A DNA stretch of 8,720 nt from an uncultured Clostridia bacterium (GCA_945869905.1 CAMBQD010000030.1:1-8720); one strand, 5' to 3'. Shown: positions 1 through 6,150, counted from the stretch's first letter. The notes: a model not told the origin generated them from the sequence alone. Numbers and translations are program-made.

Positions 1-15
1 TTGAAGGAATTTTTG

Positions 16-810
16 TTAATCATTTTTTGCGCCCTCCTTTTCGTTATTTGTTAAATCAATCGACGGCTTAGGCGGCTCAAGGTGCGAGCCGATGCCCGTC
101 GTTTGTTTGTCTGTAACCGGCACAAGCCTTGGCACAGTACCCAGAATAGGAATATCAAATTCTCTTTCCAAATCACTTTCTTCCGTGATGCTTGTGTCAA
201 ACAGCTCTTTAACAAAGAAGAAAATGAAGGAAACGCCAAAGCTGAAAAGCAAGCCAATCAGAATGTTTTTTTGCAAATTAGGTGACGATGGTGAAGTGGG
301 GAGAGAGGCATAGTCAATAACCTCAACGCCACCCACCTTAAGAATTCTTACAATCTCGTCCGGACAGGTGTCGGCAATTGCATTTGCAACCTCCTGTGCC
401 AGCTGTGGACTTGTGCTGGTAACGTTTACCTGGAACGCCAGAGTGTCGGGTATTGCCGCACAGCTCATCATTCCTCTTATGTCATCAGGCTGAACCTTAC
501 CATCCAGCTTGTCGGATACCTTTTCTGCAAACGTTTCACTTGTAACAACTACAAGGTATGTATTAACAAGCTTTTGTGATGCGTCAAATTCGCTTGATGA
601 AATTGAACTGTTTGAGGCGACACGGTTGTCATTACTGCTGTAAACGTGCATTTTAATGCTGGCGGTGTATTTTGGCTCAATAAAAAAATTGGTAATACAG
701 CCGGCAAGCACTGCGCCTATCAATGAAATAATGATTATGAAAATAACCTTCTTTTTCAACATAGAAAAGATTTTTCTTAAATCTATGTTAATCTCTCTGT
801 TTTCTTCCAT
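16..810 (-). CDS. Polysaccharide chain-length determinant / tyrosine-kinase modulator (Wzz/YveK/CpsC family)
   Basis: This 264-residue membrane protein matches the polysaccharide co-polymerases that set chain length of capsule or exopolysaccharide and, in Gram-positives, activate a separate cytoplasmic BY-kinase (CpsD/YwqD). A short basic cytoplasmic N-terminus (KKK at 19-21) precedes a first membrane helix at about 22-44. An extracellular domain follows, ending in the proline-rich YASLPTSPSSP stretch, then a second helix at about 182-201. The cytoplasmic tail contains DTSITEESDLE and DIPILGTVP, a typical ending for this family. Length is normal and no kinase domain is fused. The ATG at 810 has GGAGGG four bases upstream (815-820). 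A kinase gene may lie beyond base 1, but that is inference. The family is clear; the polymer made is not. No gene symbol is given because names differ between species. Confidence 0.87.
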   Translation of the reverse strand: MEENREINIDLRKIFSMLKKKVIFIIIISLIGAVLAGCITNFFIEPKYTASIKMHVYSSNDNRVASNSSISSSEFDASQKLVNTYLVVVTSETFAEKVSDKLDGKVQPDDIRGMMSCAAIPDTLAFQVNVTSTSPQLAQEVANAIADTCPDEIVRILKVGGVEVIDYASLPTSPSSPNLQKNILIGLLFSFGVSFIFFFVKELFDTSITEESDLEREFDIPILGTVPRLVPVTDKQTTGIGSHLEPPKPSIDLTNNEKEGAKND

Positions 811-814
811 AATT

Positions 815-820
815 CCCTCC
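815..820 (-). promoter_or_regulatory. Ribosome binding site of the chain-length determinant gene
   Basis: GGAGGG on the minus strand lies four bases before the ATG at 810. It is a strong Shine-Dalgarno match and supports this start, which leaves the first membrane helix intact. Confidence 0.8.
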
Positions 821-849
821 GAACATTTTTATGAATAAAGTACAAAAAT

Positions 850-878
850 ATTATAACAGTTGTCTTATAATATGTCAA
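850..878 (-). promoter_or_regulatory. Consensus sigma-A promoter of the polysaccharide operon
   Basis: The minus strand reads TTGACA (878-873), a 17-base spacer, then TATAAT (855-850). Both hexamers and the spacing are perfect consensus. Transcription should start near base 843, giving a leader of about 33 bases that carries the GGAGGG site. Such a strong promoter suggests high constitutive expression unless a repressor or another control acts on it. Confidence 0.85.
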
Positions 879-888
879 TCTTAATATA

Positions 889-911
889 TTATTTATATTA
901 TTTATATTATA
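889..911. repeat. 9-bp A+T tandem repeat, about 2.5 copies
   Basis: TTATTTATA occurs at 889-897 and again at 898-906, followed by a partial TTATA at 907-911. It lies just upstream of the proximal promoter of the polysaccharide gene and overlaps the candidate distal -10. It may act as an A+T-rich UP-like region, or it may be simple-sequence drift. Confidence 0.7.
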
Positions 912-934
912 CTAGCAGTGGACAAAAAAGTTAA
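906..934 (-). promoter_or_regulatory. Possible distal promoter of the polysaccharide operon
   Basis: On the minus strand TTAACT (934-929) is followed after 17 bases by TATAAT (911-906). The -10 is perfect; the -35 matches consensus at four of six positions. It would form a tandem pair with the promoter at 850-878. In A+T-rich DNA a chance match is possible. Confidence 0.4.
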
Positions 935-948
935 TAGTGGACAAAAAA
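917..948. repeat. Direct repeat AGTGGACAAAAAA, two copies
   Basis: The identical 13-base word AGTGGACAAAAAA lies at 917-929 and 936-948, a 19-base period. It sits between the terminator of the Dabb gene and the polysaccharide promoters, overlapping the candidate distal promoter. It could be a paired protein-binding site or a leftover end of a mobile element; neither can be shown here. Confidence 0.65.
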
Positions 949-984
949 AGACAAAAACCGCCCTGTAAAAAAACAGAGCGGTTT
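941..984 (-). terminator. Rho-independent terminator of the Dabb gene
   Basis: The arms 955-966 and 973-984 (AAACCGCCCTGT / ACAGAGCGGTTT) form a 12-position stem with one mismatch around a six-base loop. Read on the minus strand the hairpin begins seven bases after the Dabb stop codon and is followed by a T-rich tract (957-941). It should separate the Dabb gene from the polysaccharide operon. Confidence 0.85.
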
Positions 985-990
985 GAATTG

Positions 991-1281
991 TTAAAATTTG
1001 TAGTCAACGGATATCGAGGTTTCCTGAACACTGTGAATATATTTTTTTACAACGTCACAGTGGTAAGGGTCCTTTTGGTATTCGTTCAGTGCGTTTTCAT
1101 CATCAAATGTGGTTTCCAGTATTATGTCATATGAGCGTGGGGAGTGAAGAAAGTCAATGCCCACATTAAGACTCCTGAGCTGTTTAACATTTCCCTCCAT
1201 TGATTTGAAAATTTCTGCCGCCTTTTCACAGCTTTCCCTGCTGTTGTCCTTAAGCTTAAAACAAACAATATGCTTTACCAT
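991..1281 (-). CDS. Dabb-family small protein (stress-responsive alpha/beta-barrel domain)
   Basis: This is a 96-residue single-domain protein. It shows the Dabb pattern: MVKHIVCFKLK at the N-terminus, a central hydrophobic strand (YDIILETTF), and the family-typical NEYQKDPYHCDVVKKY segment, where an L/Y..DP.H motif precedes the last helix. Dabb proteins are small dimeric ferredoxin-like folds related to plant stress protein HS1 and to EthD-like and antibiotic monooxygenase-like barrels. The bacterial members mostly have no known reaction, so I assign the fold but not the function. The start is supported by GGAGG at 1287-1291, five bases before the ATG. It lies directly downstream of rny on the same strand and has its own terminator. 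No signal peptide or membrane helix is visible. Confidence 0.85.
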   Translation of the reverse strand: MVKHIVCFKLKDNSRESCEKAAEIFKSMEGNVKQLRSLNVGIDFLHSPRSYDIILETTFDDENALNEYQKDPYHCDVVKKYIHSVQETSISVDYKF

Positions 1282-1286
1282 AGCTT

Positions 1287-1291
1287 CCTCC
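1287..1291 (-). promoter_or_regulatory. Ribosome binding site of the Dabb gene, abutting the rny terminator
   Basis: GGAGG is read on the minus strand five bases before the ATG at 1281. Only six bases separate it from the T-tract of the rny terminator, so no separate promoter fits between the hairpin and this gene. Confidence 0.75.
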
Positions 1292-1297
1292 GATTAC

Positions 1298-1326
1298 AAA
1301 AAATGCCGACATACGCCGGCATTTTT
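1298..1326 (-). terminator. Terminator of rny
   Basis: The arms 1299-1310 and 1315-1326 pair around a four-base loop. On the minus strand the stem is AAAAATGCCGGC with GTCGGCATTTTT and contains one G-U wobble, which becomes an A-C mismatch on the plus strand. That favours the minus direction. The hairpin begins 12 bases after the rny stop codon and ends in a run of six T. Termination may be partial, because the Dabb gene begins just behind it. Confidence 0.82.
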
Positions 1327-1338
1327 AATTTTATAAAC

Positions 1339-2895
1339 TTATTTTGCAATATCACTGGCCCTTGATTCACGGATAATATTAACCTTAATCTGTCCGGGAT
1401 ATTCCATTTCGCTTTCAATTTTTTTAGCAATTTCGTGAGCGATATAAGGCATTCTGCTGTCGTCAATTACGTTAGGCTTAACCATAACTCTGACCTCACG
1501 TCCTGCCTGAATAGCATATGCTCTTTCTACGCCGTCAAAGCTTGTGGAGATTTCCTCAAGCTGCTGCAGACGCTTAATGTAGTTTTCAATATTTTCTCTT
1601 CTGGCACCGGGTCTTGCGGCGGAAACTGCGTCTGCCGCCTGAACAAGACAGGCGACAACCGTTTTGCACTCAATTTCACCGTGATGGGCGGCAATTGCGT
1701 GTACAACAGCCTCATTTTCCTTATACTTTCTTGCAAATTCAACACCAAGCTGAATATGTGAGCCCTCCATTTCGTGGTCAAGGGCTTTACCGATGTCGTG
1801 AAGGAGTCCGGCACGCCTTGCAAGCTTTTCATCGGCTCCCAATTCGGCTGCCATTAAGCCGGCAATATAAGACACCTCTAAGCTGTGCTTAAGTACACTT
1901 TGACCGTAGGAGGTGCGGTATTTAAGCTTGCCCAACAGCTTAACAAGCTCAGGGTGAATTTGACCGCAGTTAGCTGAAAGCACTGCCTTTTCGCCCTCCT
2001 GCTTGATGGTGGCGTTAACCTCCTTTGTGCTCTTTTCAAAGAACTCCTCAATCTTTGTGGGATGGATACGTCCGTCCTGTACAAGTCTTTCCAGTGTAAG
2101 CCTTGCAATCTCTCTCCTGACAGGGTCAAAGGAGCTGATTGTGATAGCCTCAGGCGTATCGTCAATAATAAGCTCAACACCTGTAATTGTTTCGATAGAG
2201 CGGATATTTCTGCCCTCTCTGCCGATAATTCTGCCCTTCATTTCATCGTTTGGAAGGGCAACAACGGAAACAGTGGTTTCTGCTGTGTGGTCTGCTGCAC
2301 AACGCTGGATGGCAGTGCCGATGATTTCTCTTGCCAAAACCTCGCTTTGGTCGCGAATCATCTGTTCGTATTCAAGGATACGCTTGCTCTTTTCAGTATC
2401 AAGTTCTTCACCGAGGGTTGCAAGGAGCTGCTCCTTTGCCTCCTCCTGAGTGAGCCCCGATATGCGCTCCAGCATATCAAACTGGCTTTTCTTAATGCCG
2501 TCAATCTCGAGTAGTTTTTCATCAAGCTGCTTTTGCTTTTCACTTAAAGCATCGGTTTTTTGTTCAATTAAATCGGCACGCTTGTCAAGATGTTCTTCAC
2601 GTTGATTTAAGCGTGTTTCCTGTCTTTGAACCTCGCTCCTTCTTTCACGGATCTCCTTTTCGGCATCCGAACGGAGCTTGTGGATTTCATCCTTTGCTTC
2701 CACAAGACGGGCTTTTTTAGTTGCCTCAGCCTCGGACAAAGCATTGTTAATTATTTTTGTGGCTTCCTGTGTGGCGGAGCCGATTTCCTTTTCGCTTGTT
2801 CTTCTGCGGTGTTCGCCGCCGAGAATAAAGCCGACTACACCAAAAATAACAGCACATACAATGCCGACAACAATCGGAATGATTATACTACTCAT
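1339..2895 (-). CDS. rny: Ribonuclease Y
   Basis: RNase Y is a membrane-tethered endoribonuclease that starts mRNA decay and processing in Firmicutes. All parts are present in order in 518 residues, the usual length: an N-terminal membrane helix (about 4-25), a long charged coiled coil (about 30-190), a KH RNA-binding domain with GRIIGREGRNIR from residue 221, and an HD metal-dependent domain with the catalytic pair H366-D367 in HDIGKA. The HD domain also has the downstream HAIAAHHGEIE segment, and the protein ends in the conserved GQIKVNIIRESRA. The ATG at 2895 is forced, since an in-frame stop lies two codons upstream. AAGGAGGTG lies at 2906-2914, about 12 bases away, a slightly long spacing. 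The gene has its own promoter, a leader of about 128 bases and a terminator. It is divergent from thrS. Confidence 0.97.
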   Translation of the reverse strand: MSSIIIPIVVGIVCAVIFGVVGFILGGEHRRRTSEKEIGSATQEATKIINNALSEAEATKKARLVEAKDEIHKLRSDAEKEIRERRSEVQRQETRLNQREEHLDKRADLIEQKTDALSEKQKQLDEKLLEIDGIKKSQFDMLERISGLTQEEAKEQLLATLGEELDTEKSKRILEYEQMIRDQSEVLAREIIGTAIQRCAADHTAETTVSVVALPNDEMKGRIIGREGRNIRSIETITGVELIIDDTPEAITISSFDPVRREIARLTLERLVQDGRIHPTKIEEFFEKSTKEVNATIKQEGEKAVLSANCGQIHPELVKLLGKLKYRTSYGQSVLKHSLEVSYIAGLMAAELGADEKLARRAGLLHDIGKALDHEMEGSHIQLGVEFARKYKENEAVVHAIAAHHGEIECKTVVACLVQAADAVSAARPGARRENIENYIKRLQQLEEISTSFDGVERAYAIQAGREVRVMVKPNVIDDSRMPYIAHEIAKKIESEMEYPGQIKVNIIRESRASDIAK

Positions 2896-2965
2896 ACGTC
2901 AACAGCACCTCCTTCTGTTTAAAATTCTCGAAATTTACCATCAGAAAAGGTACAGTTTAAATGCA

Positions 2966-2971
2966 ATTTTA
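2966..2971 (-). promoter_or_regulatory. Possible secondary extended -10 promoter of rny
   Basis: The minus strand carries TGCTAAAAT, a TGn-extended -10 with TAAAAT at 2971-2966. No good -35 is found at the right distance. It could give a shorter rny transcript, but the evidence is weak. Confidence 0.25.
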
Positions 2972-3003
2972 GCAAAGTTTGACATATTTACGGTGCAAAA
3001 AGC

Positions 3004-3044
3004 ACACCTATATGTAAAACTTCTATAATAATATACACCTATAT
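3004..3044. repeat. Direct repeat ACACCTATAT around the rny promoter
   Basis: The ten-base word ACACCTATAT occurs at 3004-3013 and at 3035-3044, exactly 31 bases apart, close to three helical turns. One copy covers the spacer and the edge of the -10 of the rny promoter; the other lies about 10-20 bases into its leader. The placement is what two operator half-sites on one DNA face would show, but no regulator is known. Confidence 0.5.
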
Positions 3045-3058
3045 CTTGTATCTGTCAA
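3030..3058 (-). promoter_or_regulatory. Sigma-A promoter of rny
   Basis: On the minus strand TTGACA (3058-3053) is followed by a 17-base spacer and TATATT (3035-3030). The -35 is perfect and the -10 matches five of six positions. Transcription should start near 3023, giving a 5' leader of about 128 bases. It lies back to back with the first thrS promoter, with 29 bases between the two -35 boxes. Confidence 0.8.
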
Positions 3059-3087
3059 GCATTTTAACAAACAAAGCCTATAGTTAG

Positions 3088-3117
3088 TTGACGACGGCGA
3101 AAATATTAAGGTATAAT
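3088..3117 (+). promoter_or_regulatory. Distal thrS promoter (P1)
   Basis: TTGACG (3088-3093), an 18-base spacer and TATAAT (3112-3117) make a good sigma-A promoter. Its start would fall near 3124, inside the -35 of the second promoter, so its transcript carries the whole T-box leader with some extra bases at the 5' end. Confidence 0.65.
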
Positions 3118-3120
3118 TTG

Positions 3121-3149
3121 TTGACAATCGGTTATCTTAGTGGTAAAAT
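3121..3149 (+). promoter_or_regulatory. Proximal thrS promoter (P2)
   Basis: TTGACA (3121-3126), a 17-base spacer and TAAAAT (3144-3149) give a near-perfect sigma-A promoter. Transcription should begin near A3156, just before the 5' strand of T-box stem I, which is the expected geometry for a T-box gene. Confidence 0.8.
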
Positions 3150-3155
3150 ATCATA

Positions 3156-3377
3156 AACCGTTGATAAGGATATGATTTGCTTTTTAAGCTTTCAGAGAGT
3201 GTGTGGTCGGTGAAAACATACAGTGAGAAAAGCATCTTACCACCTTTGAGCGCCTGTAGGAAATGACAGGACGTAAGCCTGCGTTAAGGGTAATGAGTGA
3301 TACTGCAAGGCAGTATAATTCAGGTGGAACCGTGGATTTTATTCACCCTGATTTTTTCAGGGTGATTTTTTATTTTT
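3156..3377 (+). ncRNA. T-box riboswitch, threonine-specific (tRNA-Thr sensor)
   Basis: This leader senses uncharged tRNA-Thr and permits thrS transcription when threonine is short. Stem I has a base helix AAGG/CCTT (3166-3169 with 3243-3246) and an upper helix TGCTTTT/AAAAGCA (3178-3184 with 3228-3234). Its distal part contains AGAGAG (3194-3199) and GGTGAAAA (from 3209). The specifier loop places the Thr codon ACC at 3239-3241, followed by a purine and then the base helix. Stem III is ATACTG/CAGTAT (3300-3305 with 3311-3316). The antiterminator pairs TCAGG (3320-3324) with CCTGA (3347-3351) and GTG (3332-3334) with CAC (3344-3346), leaving the seven-base bulge TGGAACC (3325-3331). TGGA in the bulge would pair with a tRNA ending UCCA. 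The competing terminator uses 3343-3365. The match to thrS is exact in codon and position. Confidence 0.95.
3343..3377 (+). terminator. T-box regulated terminator
   Basis: TCACCCTGA (3343-3351) and TCAGGGTGA (3357-3365) form a perfect 9-bp stem with a five-T loop, followed by TTTTTTATTTTT. The left arm is shared with the antiterminator, so the two structures exclude each other. The thrS ribosome binding site follows three bases later. Confidence 0.92.
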
Positions 3378-3379
3378 AT

Positions 3380-3384
3380 GGAGG
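3380..3384 (+). promoter_or_regulatory. thrS ribosome binding site, which decides the start
   Basis: GGAGG lies eight bases before the ATG at 3393. The upstream in-frame ATG at 3378 overlaps this site and has only the terminator T-tract before it, so it is not the start. The start at 3393 also begins the TGS domain correctly (MIKITLKDG). Confidence 0.85.
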
Positions 3385-3392
3385 TATTAAAA

Positions 3393-5333
3393 ATGATTAA
3401 AATTACATTAAAAGACGGAACGGTAAATGAATATGAAGTACCTATGTCAGCCGCCGACATCACCAAGGAAATCTCTATGGGGCTTTACAGAAACGCCTGC
3501 TCCTGCAAGATAAACGGAGAGGTTAAGGACCTTAGGACAGTAATTGACAGCGACTGCACCTTTGAGGTTCTTACCTTTGACGACGAGGACGGCAGAAAAA
3601 CCTTTAACCATACTGCGTCACATATTATGGCTCAGGCAGTTAAAAGACTTTATCCTAACGTAAAGCTTACAATCGGCCCTGCCATCGAAAACGGATTTTA
3701 TTACGATTTTGATGTGGAGGAGTCTTTTACTCCGGAAAATCTTGAAGCAATAGAAAAGGAAATGAAAAATATTGTTAAAGAGGGCTTGGAGATTGAAAAA
3801 TTTGAGCTTGCACCTGCCGATGCAATTAAGCTTATGGAGGACAAGGAGGAGCCCTACAAGGTTGAGCTTATCAAGGAACACGCAGAAAAGGGTGAGCCGA
3901 TAAGCTTTTACAGACAGGGCGAATTTACCGAGCTTTGCGCAGGACCTCACCTTATGGATATGAAGGCTGTAAAGGCATTTAAGCTGACCAACTGCACAGG
4001 TGCCTACTGGCGCGGTGACGCTAAAAACAAGATGCTTTGCCGTGTTTACGGTACTGCTTTTCCAAAGGCGTCAATGCTGGAGGAGCATCTTCAAATGCTG
4101 GAGGATGCAAAGAAAAGGGATCACAATAAGCTGGGCAGGGAGCTGGAGCTTTTTACCACAGTTGACTATATAGGTCAAGGACTTCCGATAATGCTTCCCA
4201 AGGGTGCAAAGATAATCCAAATTTTACAGCGTTGGGTTGAGGACGAGGAGGCAAAGCGTGGCTGGCAGTTAACAAAAACTCCGTTTATGGCAAAATCAGA
4301 CCTTTATAAAATTTCAGGTCACTGGGACCATTACCAAGACGGTATGTTTATTTTAGGCGATGAAAAAAAGGACAAGGAGGTATTTGCTCTGCGTCCGATG
4401 ACCTGTCCGTTCCAGTATCAGGCATATCTCAATAAGCCCCGTTCATACAGGGATTTACCTTTAAGATATGATGAAACCTCAACACTGTTTAGAAACGAGG
4501 CAAGCGGTGAAATGCACGGCCTTATCCGTGTACGTCAGTTCACAATTTCAGAGGGACATCTTATGTGTACACCTGAACAGCTTGAGGATGAGTTCAGAGG
4601 CTGTCTTGAGCTTTGTGAATATATGCTTAAAACCCTAGGACTTTATGAGGATGTAACCTTTAGATTTTCTCAGTGGGACCCTAAAAACCGTGAAAAATAT
4701 CTCGGTACTGAGGAGCAGTGGGACGAGGCTCAGGGAGTTATGAAGAATATTCTTGATGACCTTGGACTCGACTATAAAATCGGTATCGGAGAGGCCGCCT
4801 TCTACGGTCCTAAGCTTGATATACAGATTAAAAATGTTTTTGGCAAGGAGGATACGCTGATTACAATTCAGATTGACCAAATGCTTGCTGAAAAGTTCGG
4901 TATGGAATATGTTGACAAGGATGGCACAAAGAAAAATCCTTATATTATTCACAGAACATCTATTGGTTGCTATGAAAGAACTCTGGCACTGCTGATTGAA
5001 AAATATGCCGGTGCATTCCCCGTATGGCTTGCACCTGTTCAGGTTAAGCTTTTGCCTATCGCTGACAGACATCTTGATTATCTTTATGAGGTTAAGAAGG
5101 CTCTTGAGGCAAAGGGTATCCGCTGTGAAATTGACGAAAGGTCTGAAAAAATCGGCTTTAAGATCAGAAGTGCTCAGCTTGAAAAGGTGCCTTATATGAT
5201 TCTTGCAGGTGATAAGGATATTGAAAACGGCACAATCTCCGTACGTTCCAGAAAGAACGGCGACGAGGGTGCAACAACCGCCGACGAGTTTATCACAAGA
5301 ATTCTTGCAGAGGTTGAAAGTAAATCACTTTAA
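3393..5333 (+). CDS. thrS: Threonyl-tRNA synthetase
   Basis: This class II synthetase charges tRNA-Thr in the cytoplasm. From the start at 3393 it has 646 residues, normal for the family. An N-terminal TGS domain (about 1-62) is followed by the editing domain, which hydrolyses Ser-tRNA-Thr and keeps its four key residues: H73 and H77 in HTASH, C182 and H186 in CAGPH. The catalytic core has zinc ligands C338 (RPMTCPF), H389 (SEGHL) and H520 (IIHRTS), plus motif 2 (FRNEASGEMHG). The anticodon-binding domain begins near AGAFPVWLAPVQ. The core wording (RPMTCPFQYQ, HRTSIGCYERT) differs from the E. coli type (MNCPGH, HRAILGSMER). My recollection is that this is a clade common in Clostridia. The gene is regulated by the upstream T-box and ends in a strong terminator. 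Confidence 0.97.
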   Translation: MIKITLKDGTVNEYEVPMSAADITKEISMGLYRNACSCKINGEVKDLRTVIDSDCTFEVLTFDDEDGRKTFNHTASHIMAQAVKRLYPNVKLTIGPAIENGFYYDFDVEESFTPENLEAIEKEMKNIVKEGLEIEKFELAPADAIKLMEDKEEPYKVELIKEHAEKGEPISFYRQGEFTELCAGPHLMDMKAVKAFKLTNCTGAYWRGDAKNKMLCRVYGTAFPKASMLEEHLQMLEDAKKRDHNKLGRELELFTTVDYIGQGLPIMLPKGAKIIQILQRWVEDEEAKRGWQLTKTPFMAKSDLYKISGHWDHYQDGMFILGDEKKDKEVFALRPMTCPFQYQAYLNKPRSYRDLPLRYDETSTLFRNEASGEMHGLIRVRQFTISEGHLMCTPEQLEDEFRGCLELCEYMLKTLGLYEDVTFRFSQWDPKNREKYLGTEEQWDEAQGVMKNILDDLGLDYKIGIGEAAFYGPKLDIQIKNVFGKEDTLITIQIDQMLAEKFGMEYVDKDGTKKNPYIIHRTSIGCYERTLALLIEKYAGAFPVWLAPVQVKLLPIADRHLDYLYEVKKALEAKGIRCEIDERSEKIGFKIRSAQLEKVPYMILAGDKDIENGTISVRSRKNGDEGATTADEFITRILAEVESKSL

Positions 5334-5334
5334 C

Positions 5335-5383
5335 AAATGACAAAAGCGTTGCAAACAAAAAGTTTGCAACGCTTTTGTCATTT
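5335..5383. terminator. Bidirectional terminator shared by thrS and the PHP gene
   Basis: The arms 5335-5356 and 5362-5383 are a perfect 22-bp inverted repeat around five A. On both strands the GC-rich core (GCGTTGCAAAC paired with its complement) is followed by TTTTGTCATTT, so the hairpin can stop both converging transcripts. It begins one base after the thrS stop and ends in the stop codon of the PHP gene. Confidence 0.92.
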
Positions 5384-6150
5384 TATCTAATTGTTAATTC
5401 ATCAATAGGTGTGATGCCTAATTCCGCCAAATATTTCAATGCTTCGGAGTACATCCTTTTGTTTTCAAAAGCATCGGGTGAATGGGCGTCAAAGCCTAAA
5501 ACCACATCATTTCCAACCTCTGATACGATTTCCCAAAAACGTCTGTCAGGGTAACTCCTTTTTTGTACAAAGCCCAGCAGGTTAAACTCAACGGGGTATC
5601 CCAGACCTTTGATTTGTTGACAAAAATAGGTCATTTTTTTCCTGTACACCTCATCGGGACCTGTATAGTTAAACAAATCAGGATGGGCGATGTACAAAAA
5701 CTTACCTGTTTTAAGCCCTTCAAGTGCCTGATTGATATACTTGTCAAACAGCTCTGTGCTGTCTGAGGGATGGGCGCAGTAATGAGCATACGGCTCGTAT
5801 TCGTTATCCGTAAAATGCTGACCCAGTATAAGATAATCAAAGTTGTATTGACTTAAATAATCATAGGTGCTTTGGAAAAGCTTTGGATAATATTCAATTT
5901 CAAAGCCCAAAAGAATTTTTATTTTATCCTTGTATTCATTGCGCAGAAGATTAATTGAATTAGCGTAGTCCTCTGCTTTTTCGGGACGCATCCTAAATGT
6001 TGAATAGTAATCCTCTGTTGGAAAAAGCATAGGCGCGTGGTCTGAAAAACCAAGCTCCGTAACACCCATTTTTATTGCTTTTTTTACGTAATCTCTGTCC
6101 CTGCCGAATGCGTGACCGCATCGGGAGGTATGTGTGTGATAATTTTTCAT
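5383..6150 (-). CDS. PHP-domain phosphoesterase, histidinol-phosphatase type (HisK-like)
   Basis: This 255-residue protein belongs to the polymerase-and-histidinol-phosphatase (PHP) superfamily, TIM-barrel-like metal phosphoesterases. The metal-binding series is complete: H5 and H7 in HTHTSRCGH, D37-H38 in FSDHAP, E84/E86 in GFEIEYY, H112 in GQHF, H156 in AHPDLF, and D221 with H223 in GFDAHSP. This pattern and length match the HisK type that removes phosphate from L-histidinol phosphate. No his gene lies nearby, so another phosphate ester is possible, and the substrate is inferred from the family only. The ATG at 6150 must be correct, because H5 and H7 follow at once. No ribosome binding site lies at normal distance: GGGAG (6166-6170) is 15 bases away. 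It is transcribed divergently from the bgl operon and converges on thrS. Confidence 0.88.
   Translation of the reverse strand: MKNYHTHTSRCGHAFGRDRDYVKKAIKMGVTELGFSDHAPMLFPTEDYYSTFRMRPEKAEDYANSINLLRNEYKDKIKILLGFEIEYYPKLFQSTYDYLSQYNFDYLILGQHFTDNEYEPYAHYCAHPSDSTELFDKYINQALEGLKTGKFLYIAHPDLFNYTGPDEVYRKKMTYFCQQIKGLGYPVEFNLLGFVQKRSYPDRRFWEIVSEVGNDVVLGFDAHSPDAFENKRMYSEALKYLAELGITPIDELTIR

Noticed and set aside
889..948. Repeats that might suggest a CRISPR array.
   Set aside because: Units of 9 and 13 bases with no unique 25-40 base spacers, only two copies each, and no cas genes in the window.
917..948. Insertion sequence remnant.
   Set aside because: The GGACAAAAAA words resemble ends of some mobile elements, but there is no transposase fragment, inverted partner or target duplication nearby, so it is not called as a mobile element.
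2003..2449. A long open frame on the plus strand opposite rny (148 codons).
   Set aside because: It lies wholly within the KH and coiled-coil coding part of rny, has no recognisable domain, and is the usual antisense shadow of a biased coding sequence.
2992..3009. A small hairpin (GGTGC / GCACACC) in the rny leader as a terminator or riboswitch.
   Set aside because: The stem is only four clean pairs plus a bulge, with no T-tract after it in the minus direction and no known riboswitch core.
3378..3392. An in-frame ATG upstream of thrS that would add five residues (MEVLK).
   Set aside because: It overlaps the GGAGG ribosome binding site, is preceded only by the terminator T-tract, and would extend the TGS domain beyond its usual start.
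4635..5072. A 145-codon open frame on the minus strand opposite thrS.
   Set aside because: It is antisense to the conserved catalytic core of thrS and shows no family features.
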